A stretch of 13,033 bases of DNA. Origin: Alphaproteobacteria bacterium (lineage in GTDB: Bacteria; Pseudomonadota; Alphaproteobacteria; Micropepsales; Micropepsaceae). The position numbers and the translations under genes were made by a program. Below, one piece after another: positions 1 through 5,142 of this stretch (positions within the stretch are counted from its first letter, which is position 1; every line of letters begins with the position of its first letter). The stretch spans positions 1 through 13,033 of the forward strand of contig JAGWRJ010000031.1 of NCBI GenBank assembly GCA_028869725.1. The letters run 5' to 3'. Under the pieces are notes generated by a model that saw nothing but the letters and a program-made list of their open reading frames with translations, was not told the DNA's origin and ran no database searches.

Positions 1-1088
1 CGGGAGAAGACATATTCGGCAGGACGCTGACGGGACAGATCGATGTCGGGCGCCATGGGGCCTTCGGTCTGTACGCCGTGGCGACGCAGGCCCAGCAGCT
101 TCCAGGGGTGTCTGACTGAATCGGCCACAGCAGTGCCTTCAAAGCCGCAATGGACCATGCAATTGGCGCATTTTTCATAATTGCCAACGCCGTATTTGTC
201 CCACTCCGTATCGTCCATCAATTCCTTGAAGGTCTTCACATAGCCTTCGCCGAGCAGATAGCAGGGCTTCTGCCAGCCGAACACGCAACGCAGCGGCATC
301 GACCAGGGCGAACATTCATAAGTCTGGTTGCCAGCCAGAAAATCGAGGAACAGATCGGACTGGGTAAAATCCCATTTTCTGCCACCATCGCCGCGACGCA
401 GGATGTCACGGAACAGGTTGCGTGTGCGCTCGCGGTTGAGGAAATGCTGTTGATCAGGGGCGCGCTCATATGCGTAACCCGGTGAGACGGTAATGCCATC
501 CACCTCCATCGCCATCATCGTGTCGAAGAAACTGGCAGTACGTTCCGGATCCGCGTCATTGAAGAGAGTGCAATTGATCTGCACGCGGAAGCCTTTTTGC
601 TTGGCGAGCTTGATCGCGGCAACCGCCTTCTCGTAGGTCCCGTCCTGGCACACGGACTTGTCGTGCATGGCCTTGTCACCGTCGAGATGTATCGACCAGG
701 TGAAATTCGGATGGGGCTGATACTGGTCAATCTTCTTGGCCAGGAGCAGGGCGTTGGTGCAGAGGATGACGAATTTCTTGCGCGCGATATAGCCTTTGAC
801 GATCTGGGGCATCTCGCGATGCAAAAGCGGCTCTCCGCCCGCGATCGACACGGCTGGCGCGCCACATTCGTCGATCGCCTGCATGCATTCGTCATAGGAC
901 AGACGCTGATTGAGGATGTCGTCCGGATAGTCGATCTTGCCGCAGCCCGCACAGGCCAGATTGCACCGGAATAACGGCTCCAGCATCAGCACCAGAGGAT
1001 AGCGCTTGCGGCCCATCACGTGCTGCTTGGCGACATAAGCCCCGATACGGGCGGCCTGTTTAAACGGGATCGGCAATGAACGCTCCAT
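1..1088 (-). CDS. hpnH: HpnH, radical-SAM adenosylhopane synthase (3' end cut by the window edge)
   Basis: HpnH joins the 5'-deoxyadenosyl radical of SAM to the C30 hopene (diploptene), giving adenosylhopane, the first step of C35 hopanoid side-chain building in the cytoplasm. Reading the minus strand from ATG 1088 gives 362 complete codons with no stop before the edge. The radical-SAM cysteines CxxxCxxC (FRCNLACAGCG) are C42, C46 and C49, followed by KIDYPDD. The SAM-binding GGE motif (SIAGGEPLLH) is at residues 84-86. A C-terminal cysteine cluster, EKCANCMVHCGFEG (C307, C310, C314), and CVFGWQKPCY before it are also seen and are typical of this family. Family members are about 380 residues, so little is missing. 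The gene follows ispH after 30 bp on the same strand, probably in one transcript. A TTG at 1076 with GGAG six bases upstream gives an N-terminus (PIPFKQ) like that of known HpnH proteins and may be the true start; the ATG has no clear ribosome site. Confidence 0.95.
   Translation of the reverse strand, partial: MERSLPIPFKQAARIGAYVAKQHVMGRKRYPLVLMLEPLFRCNLACAGCGKIDYPDDILNQRLSYDECMQAIDECGAPAVSIAGGEPLLHREMPQIVKGYIARKKFVILCTNALLLAKKIDQYQPHPNFTWSIHLDGDKAMHDKSVCQDGTYEKAVAAIKLAKQKGFRVQINCTLFNDADPERTASFFDTMMAMEVDGITVSPGYAYERAPDQQHFLNRERTRNLFRDILRRGDGGRKWDFTQSDLFLDFLAGNQTYECSPWSMPLRCVFGWQKPCYLLGEGYVKTFKELMDDTEWDKYGVGNYEKCANCMVHCGFEGTAVADSVRHPWKLLGLRRHGVQTEGPMAPDIDLSRQRPAEYVFS
1083..1086 (-). promoter_or_regulatory. 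GGAG Shine-Dalgarno candidate favouring a TTG start for hpnH
   Basis: Read on the minus strand, GGAG lies 6 nt before TTG (1076-1074), inside the first codons of the ATG-started reading. The upstream ATG at 1088 is preceded by a hairpin and CGAAGC, with no good ribosome site. This favours TTG, but homologue alignment would be needed to settle it. Confidence 0.4.
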
Positions 1089-1094
1089 GCTTCG

Positions 1095-1113
1095 CACCCG
1101 CGTCAAGCGGGTG
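1095..1113 (-). promoter_or_regulatory. Intercistronic stem-loop between ispH and hpnH
   Basis: A perfect 7-bp inverted repeat, CACCCGC / GCGGGTG, with a 5-nt loop (GTCAA on the plus strand) fills most of the 30-bp gap between the ispH stop (TAA, 1121-1119) and the hpnH start. No T-tract follows, so it is not a classical terminator. It could act as an mRNA processing or stability element, or affect hpnH translation. The repeat is seen directly; any role is inferred. Confidence 0.45.
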
Positions 1114-1118
1114 ATCGG

Positions 1119-2045
1119 TTATGCTCTCAGCTCAGCCGGAAGGCGAAAGGCGATATGTTCCTTCTTGCCATCCATTTGGCTCACTTCCAGCTCCGGATCG
1201 AGATCGCGCAGAACCCTGATCACGTCCAGTACCAGCTCCTCCGGCGCCGAGGCCCCGGCAGTCAGTCCTACCGTCTGCTTGCCCACAAGCCATGTCGGAT
1301 CGAGTTCTCCGGCATCGGCGATGAGATAGCTCGGGACGCCGCTTTCATGGCCGATCTCACGCAGGCGGTTGGAGTTGGAGCTGTATTTGGCCCCGACTAC
1401 TAGAACAATGTCCGCAATCTTGCAAAGTTCACGCACCGCCGTCTGCCGGTTCTGGGTGGCGTAGCAGATATCGCTCGTCTGAGGCCCGACGCAGTCCGGA
1501 AATCTGGCATGGAGCGCGGCTATGATTGAGCGGGTGTCGTCGATCGACAGCGTCGTCTGGGTGACATAGGCCACTTTGGTATCGTCAGTAATATCAAGGG
1601 CTTGCACGTCCGCTTCCGACGACACGAGATAAGTCGGCCCGTTGACCTGCCCCATCGTCCCCTCGACTTCAGGGTGACCGGCATGGCCGATCAGAATCAG
1701 CGTCCGGCCCTGGCTCACATAACGCTTGCCCTGGCTGTGGACCTTGGAGACCAGCGGACAGGTCGCATCCAGAACCGGTAAACCCCGGCTCTGGGCCAGG
1801 CTGACAACCCGCTGGGGTACGCCGTGGGCGCTGAACACCGTAACCGCGCCGTCCGGGATCTCGTCCAGCTCCTCGACAAAACGCGCGCCCTTGGCCTTTA
1901 AAGCTTCAACCACATGGCGATTATGGACAATCTCGTGGCGCACATAGACCGGCTTTCCAAACTGATCCAGCGCCCGTTCGACGATATCGATTGCCCGCAC
2001 CACACCTGCACAGAAGCCGCGCGGCTGTGCCAAAATGACCCGCAT
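1119..2045 (-). CDS. ispH: IspH, 4-hydroxy-3-methylbut-2-enyl diphosphate reductase
   Basis: IspH is the last enzyme of the MEP pathway: an iron-sulphur cytoplasmic protein that reduces HMBPP to IPP and DMAPP. The 308-residue product has the three cluster-binding cysteines at C12 (QPRGFCAGV), C96 (LDATCPLV) and C194 (SDICYATQNRQ). It also has the active-site H41 (HEIVHN), H74 (SAHGVP), and H124/E126 in GHPEVEG. C12, C96, H124 and E126 carry the same numbers as in E. coli IspH, which fixes the N-terminus at MRVILAQPRG. ATG 2045 has GGAG seven bases upstream. The frame stays open for 74 codons further upstream, but that stretch has no IspH similarity and is left out. The gene leads the ispH-hpnH pair and is divergent from the prenyl synthase at 2389, so C5 precursor supply and C35 hopanoid making are probably co-transcribed. 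Confidence 0.97.
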   Translation of the reverse strand: MRVILAQPRGFCAGVVRAIDIVERALDQFGKPVYVRHEIVHNRHVVEALKAKGARFVEELDEIPDGAVTVFSAHGVPQRVVSLAQSRGLPVLDATCPLVSKVHSQGKRYVSQGRTLILIGHAGHPEVEGTMGQVNGPTYLVSSEADVQALDITDDTKVAYVTQTTLSIDDTRSIIAALHARFPDCVGPQTSDICYATQNRQTAVRELCKIADIVLVVGAKYSSNSNRLREIGHESGVPSYLIADAGELDPTWLVGKQTVGLTAGASAPEELVLDVIRVLRDLDPELEVSQMDGKKEHIAFRLPAELRA

Positions 2046-2388
2046 ACATATACTCCAGATACCCCGTGGCCCTTTGCAGCGGCGCCAGACTGCTTTGGCA
2101 CGACGTATAGGCCGAACCGAAGTTTCGCCGCGAGTCCTAAAATACGCCTTTCGCGGCGCACTGGCCCGTGTGTCAACAGACCTGTGTACCCTCATCGCGC
2201 CGTCGCTGCTAGGCGGTGCGCAGCCGGGGTGCTTTAGGTGCCAGAGCGATCGGCGGACCAGATCCATCCTGAACGCGCGAACCGGTTGGGCAGCCTTGCT
2301 GTTTTGGCGTAGCAGAGGTGCAGGATTTGCTCTACAGCGTCCCCTGTTTGCCGGCGGAGCGGGCCGGCCTGCCAGTTAGGAAGTCATC
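2046..2388. other. Divergent intergenic region between ispH and the prenyl synthase
   Basis: This 343-bp stretch must hold the promoters of both ispH (leftward) and the farnesyl diphosphate synthase (rightward). I see no convincing gene: frames open across it lack family similarity and ribosome sites. It contains an 8-bp inverted repeat (2126-2133 / 2151-2158) and a GC hairpin just before the prenyl synthase ribosome site (GCCGGC at 2350-2355 and 2363-2368). No -35/-10 pair stood out strongly on either strand. Confidence 0.6.
2126..2158. repeat. Inverted repeat CGCCGCGA...TCGCGGCG in the ispH/ispA divergent region
   Basis: Perfect 8-bp arms (CGCCGCGA at 2126-2133 and TCGCGGCG at 2151-2158) are separated by a 17-nt AT-richer spacer containing CCTAAAATACG. 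The centre lies about 97 bp upstream of the ispH start and 247 bp upstream of the prenyl synthase start. It could be an operator or an RNA hairpin in the ispH leader. In GC-rich DNA an 8-bp repeat can also be chance. Confidence 0.35.
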
Positions 2389-3306
2389 ATGACGGGTCCA
2401 CGCCGGGACGCCATCGCGTCCATCGATTTCGTGCAGGTTCTGAAGGCCACATCGCAGGCCGTGGAAGACGAACTTGCGCGCCTGGTGCCGGCGTCGCAGG
2501 CCCTGCACGGACGCATCCACGAGGCCATGCGCTATGCGGTTTTTGCCGGAGGAAAGCGTCTGCGCCCGTTCCTCGTCCAACAGAGCGCAGGGCTGTTTGG
2601 AGTAGACACTGTCTGTGCACTGCGGGTGGGTGCCGCCATTGAATGTCTGCACACCTATTCGCTCGTTCATGATGATCTTCCCTGTATGGACGATGACGAT
2701 CTACGTCGCGGCCGTCCTACGACCCATCGCGCCTTTGACGAAGCCACAGCGGTGCTGGCGGGCGATGCCCTGCTCACCGTCGCCTTCGAGATACTGGCGG
2801 GCGAAGCCACCCATCCTGCTGCTGCTGTCCGCTGCCGGTTGGTCGAAGAGCTGGCAACGGCAGCCGGACGCGACGGGATGATTGGTGGCCAGATGGTTGA
2901 CATGCTGGCAGCACAGCGCAGCTTTGGCGCCGACGAGATCATTCTGCTGCAGCGGATGAAGACCGGCGCGCTGTTCGAGTTTTGTTGCACGGCCGGCGCC
3001 ATCCTGGGTCAGGCTGGCGCTGCCGAGATATTGCGACTGCGCGAATACGCACGCGACATCGGTCTCATCTTTCAGATCACCGATGATCTTCTGGACGTGC
3101 TTTCGACTGCCGACAGAACTGGCAAGGCAGTCGGCAAGGACGCAGCAGCTGGCAAAGCAACGCTGGTCTCGCTATGGGGTGTGGCAGCAGCGCGAACCAA
3201 GGCCGCGGAACTTGCGGATCATGCAATAGCGCTCATGGACCCGTATGGACCATCCGCCACCGAACTCAGGGCATTGCCGAGATTTCTTCTTGAGCGTGAT
3301 AGCTAA
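2389..3306 (+). CDS. ispA: Farnesyl diphosphate synthase (IspA-type polyprenyl synthetase)
   Basis: This cytoplasmic enzyme condenses IPP with DMAPP and then GPP to give C15 farnesyl diphosphate, the unit two of which become squalene or hydroxysqualene for hopanoids. The 305-residue product carries GGKRLRP (54-60) and the first aspartate-rich motif HDDLPCMDDDDLRRGRP, with the two-residue insertion of bacterial type (D95, D96, D101). The second aspartate-rich motif, QITDDLLD, is at D232, D233 and D236. Family lysines lie in KTG (K191) and GKDAAAGKATLVSL. Residues before the first motif (ECLHTYSLVHDD) match E. coli IspA closely, favouring FPP over longer products. Length is near IspA (299). The start is ATG 2389 with TAGGAAG five bases upstream. 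dxs, a frequent partner in other genomes, does not follow; the next gene, mlaA, is convergent. A short GGPP synthase is the main alternative. Confidence 0.93.
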   Translation: MTGPRRDAIASIDFVQVLKATSQAVEDELARLVPASQALHGRIHEAMRYAVFAGGKRLRPFLVQQSAGLFGVDTVCALRVGAAIECLHTYSLVHDDLPCMDDDDLRRGRPTTHRAFDEATAVLAGDALLTVAFEILAGEATHPAAAVRCRLVEELATAAGRDGMIGGQMVDMLAAQRSFGADEIILLQRMKTGALFEFCCTAGAILGQAGAAEILRLREYARDIGLIFQITDDLLDVLSTADRTGKAVGKDAAAGKATLVSLWGVAAARTKAAELADHAIALMDPYGPSATELRALPRFLLERDS

Positions 3307-3369
3307 CCTCAAGCACCACGACCTGCAGCGTGACCGATCCCGGGGCAGCTTCTGGCTGTGCCTCACGGC

Positions 3370-3386
3370 GCGGCCGCAAGGGCCGC
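3370..3386. terminator. GC stem-loop between the convergent prenyl synthase and mlaA
   Basis: GCGGCC (3370-3375), loop GCAAG, GGCCGC (3381-3386) lies in the 99-bp gap between the two converging stop codons. It could slow polymerase from both sides, but neither strand shows the T-run of an intrinsic terminator, so this is only a candidate. Confidence 0.25.
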
Positions 3387-3405
3387 CCGCTGGCGGTCCA
3401 TCCGT

Positions 3406-4170
3406 CTAGAAATTCGGCAGGTTCTGCATGTTGGGTTTGCCGCGGTGAACCTTGGCGGCCCGGTATTGCAGATAGAGGTTGCGGGTGGTCGCATAAAAGT
3501 CGAGGGAGGTCTGCTGCAGACTCTCGACTTCGCCCAGCCGTTGCGCCCGTGCGTCGACAAGGCCAAGGAAGCCTGCACCGAGGCCGTAATAGATGCTGCT
3601 GCGAAACTGGATGTACGTCGTCGGATCCAGCCCGATGTCGACAATATCGCCGGTCAGATCACGCGGCGTGGTTGGGCCGATCAATGGCAGCATCAGGAAG
3701 GGCCCCTGATCGACCCCCCAGCGTCCCAGCGTGATGCCAAAATCGGTTGAATGGTCGGGGATTCCCATCAGCGACGCCACGTCGATCAGCCCGCCAAGCC
3801 CAGCGGTCGAATCGACGAAGAAGCGGGCGAGGGTATCGCCCGCATCGTCCGGTTCACCTTGCAAAACGTTATTGATGAAGATGACGGGCTGACCGAGATT
3901 GCCCAGGAAATTATGCACCCCCTCGCGGGCCGGCTTGGGCACTACGTCGACATAGCCCTTGGCCAGCGGCCGGGCGATATTGCGGTCCAATGCGAGGTTG
4001 AATGAGAAGATCTTGCGGTTGAGGTTCTCATACGGATCATACGGCGCATCGGGCGAATTGGTGGCGCAGCCGCTGACAAACAGGCTAAGAGCCAGCACCA
4101 GTCCGCCGATGAGCCGGGGACGATGAGTGGAGCGAGGGCGCGCGGGGGCCCTAAGACTTGTGGTGGTCAA
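3406..4170 (-). CDS. mlaA: MlaA (VacJ) outer-membrane phospholipid-transport lipoprotein
   Basis: MlaA sits in the outer membrane with porins and removes misplaced phospholipids from the outer leaflet, handing them to a periplasmic carrier (MlaC). The product has a hydrophobic signal (LIGGLVLALSLF) ending in the lipobox VSGC, then the family block YDPYENLNRKIFSFNLALD, and later the expected NFLGNLGQPVIFINNVLQG and FFVDSTAGLGGLIDVASLMG segments. I place the start at TTG 4170: GGAGG lies exactly five bases upstream. That gives 254 residues with the lipid-carrying Cys at 35. A GTG at 4197 would add nine residues (263 in all, Cys 44) but has no ribosome site. The gene is divergent from hpnM, an MlaC-like carrier, so it may serve hopanoid as well as phospholipid traffic; that link is inferred. 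No mlaFEDB genes are present here. Confidence 0.93.
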   Translation of the reverse strand: MTTTSLRAPARPRSTHRPRLIGGLVLALSLFVSGCATNSPDAPYDPYENLNRKIFSFNLALDRNIARPLAKGYVDVVPKPAREGVHNFLGNLGQPVIFINNVLQGEPDDAGDTLARFFVDSTAGLGGLIDVASLMGIPDHSTDFGITLGRWGVDQGPFLMLPLIGPTTPRDLTGDIVDIGLDPTTYIQFRSSIYYGLGAGFLGLVDARAQRLGEVESLQQTSLDFYATTRNLYLQYRAAKVHRGKPNMQNLPNF

Positions 4171-4175
4171 TTCGT

Positions 4176-4180
4176 CCTCC
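4176..4180 (-). promoter_or_regulatory. GGAGG ribosome binding site deciding the TTG start of mlaA
   Basis: On the minus strand GGAGG is followed by ACGAA and then TTG (4170-4168), ideal spacing for initiation. It lies downstream of the competing GTG at 4197 and so supports the shorter protein. Confidence 0.6.
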
Positions 4181-4222
4181 GACGCGGCGAGCCGCACATG
4201 GGAATCTAAGCATTAGGGTTTA

Positions 4223-4251
4223 TTGGTAAAGTGGTGGTTTCATTCGATATT
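4223..4251 (+). promoter_or_regulatory. Candidate promoter for hpnM
   Basis: TTGGTA (4223-4228) and GATATT (4246-4251) are spaced by 17 bp; each matches four of six consensus bases of a housekeeping promoter. The stretch is among the more AT-rich in the window. It is weak evidence on its own. Confidence 0.25.
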
Positions 4252-4285
4252 CGCAAGCGCAGCATGGTCACGGGCTGCCGTCTGC

Positions 4286-4303
4286 CGGCCCCGTACCGGG
4301 CCG
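4286..4303 (+). promoter_or_regulatory. Stem-loop in the hpnM leader
   Basis: CGGCCC (4286-4291), loop CGTACC, GGGCCG (4298-4303) forms a perfect 6-bp stem. A run of five T begins 10 nt later (4313-4317), too far for a standard terminator. It might be a leader structure or chance in GC-rich DNA. Confidence 0.25.
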
Positions 4304-4312
4304 CCACATCCG

Positions 4313-4344
4313 TTTTTGCCCTTGTCTTGGCCGCATTTTTGCCC
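4313..4344 (+). repeat. Two direct copies of TTTTTGCCC, 23 bp apart
   Basis: Identical 9-mers start at 4313 and 4336, about two helical turns apart, upstream of hpnM. Such spacing fits a pair of protein binding sites on one DNA face, but two copies of a 9-mer are not proof of a function. Confidence 0.35.
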
Positions 4345-4471
4345 ATCCCGGGTGAAAGAAAGAGGCGTTCGCAAATCATGACGATGCCCCGAATCGGCTA
4401 TGGGTTGCGTCCCCTTCCTGTGGAATTCTGTTCCTCTCTACCCACATAGGTACATACGTTCTGGAGACGCC

Positions 4472-5128
4472 ATGAGATTTCAATATCGTACCCGCCTGCT
4501 GGCGACAGCGTTGTGCCTGTCCCTGGGAGTTCCCGTCGCCGCCCTGGCACAGAGCCAGCCGACGCCTGCGAGCGAGGTTTCCCCTGCGGAAGCCCGAGCT
4601 GCAGTGCAGCCCGTACGCGCCTTTTATGACGCGCTTCTTTATACGATGAAGCATGCCAAGCAATTGGGCATACGAGGCCGGTTCGCGCATCTTGAGCCCG
4701 CAGTCAGCAACGCCTTCGACTTCGAGGTGATGACCCAGTTCACGGTGGGGCAGCACTGGGACAAGATGACGCCGGCGGAGCGCGAAGCACTGATCGATGC
4801 CTTCCGCAGACTGACCACCGCCGATTACGCCCGCAACTTCGACGCCTATGGCGGAGAAAGCTTTAGCGTTTCTCCGACGGTGGAAAAGCGCGATGGTGAC
4901 GATATCGTCTCGTCGCAGATGGACGTGCCCGGCAAGGCACCGGTCCGCTTTGTTTACCGCATGCATAAAACCCCCAGGGGATGGCGCATCGTCGATATCT
5001 ATCTTAACGGCTATATCAGCGAAGTGGCGACGCGGCGGGCCGATTTTGCCTCTACCCTGCAAAGCGGCGGCGTGGCGGCCCTGACTCAAAAGCTTGACGA
5101 GATGGCGAACCGAACCCTCAAAGGCTAG
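4472..5128 (+). CDS. hpnM: HpnM, periplasmic MlaC/Ttg2-like lipid carrier of the hopanoid locus
   Basis: The 218-residue product is an exported protein of the toluene-tolerance Ttg2D/MlaC family, whose members carry lipids through the periplasm. It starts with a signal peptide (RTRLLATALCLSLG) with a likely cut after ALA at residue 26. The mature part shows the family pattern FDFEVMTQFTVGQHWDKMTP, then FRRLTTADYARNFDAYGGESF, and GWRIVDIYLNGYISEVATRRADF near the C-terminus. I start at ATG 4472 because GGAG lies five bases upstream and the signal peptide begins there; the frame is open 24 codons further up without any signal. It is called HpnM rather than generic MlaC because hpnN follows tail-to-tail after 14 bp and hpnH is nearby. 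Substrate, hopanoid or phospholipid, cannot be read from sequence. Divergent mlaA is a plausible outer-membrane partner. Confidence 0.88.
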   Translation: MRFQYRTRLLATALCLSLGVPVAALAQSQPTPASEVSPAEARAAVQPVRAFYDALLYTMKHAKQLGIRGRFAHLEPAVSNAFDFEVMTQFTVGQHWDKMTPAEREALIDAFRRLTTADYARNFDAYGGESFSVSPTVEKRDGDDIVSSQMDVPGKAPVRFVYRMHKTPRGWRIVDIYLNGYISEVATRRADFASTLQSGGVAALTQKLDEMANRTLKG

Positions 5129-5142
5129 GCCCAAAGGATCCG

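Larger units (their letters stand above)
4171..4471. other. Divergent intergenic region between mlaA and hpnM
   Basis: About 300 bp holding the promoters of mlaA (leftward) and hpnM (rightward). Visible elements are a possible -35/-10 pair at 4223-4251, a GC hairpin at 4286-4303, and two TTTTTGCCC copies at 4313 and 4336. A 72-codon frame starting with GTG at 4231 crosses it but has no ribosome site and no recognisable family; I do not call it a gene. If the promoter is right, hpnM has a leader of over 200 nt. Confidence 0.55.

Noticed and set aside
236..974. Several open frames over the hpnH region (150-485 plus, 236-499 minus, 515-952 minus, 597-974 plus)
   Set aside because: All overlap the strongly supported hpnH frame and are arginine/serine-rich out-of-frame readings without family features.
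2046..2267. Upstream extension of the ispH reading frame (74 extra codons)
   Set aside because: The residues have no IspH similarity. ATG 2045 has a good ribosome site, and C12, C96, H124 and E126 match E. coli numbering only from that start.
4231..4449. 72-codon frame with a GTG start upstream of hpnM
   Set aside because: It has no ribosome site and no family signature, and its arginine/proline-rich content looks like random GC-rich DNA; it lies in the divergent promoter region.
4376..5134. 252-codon minus-strand frame opposite hpnM
   Set aside because: It lies wholly over hpnM, which has a signal peptide, ribosome site and family motifs; the antisense product is histidine/arginine-rich and unrecognisable.
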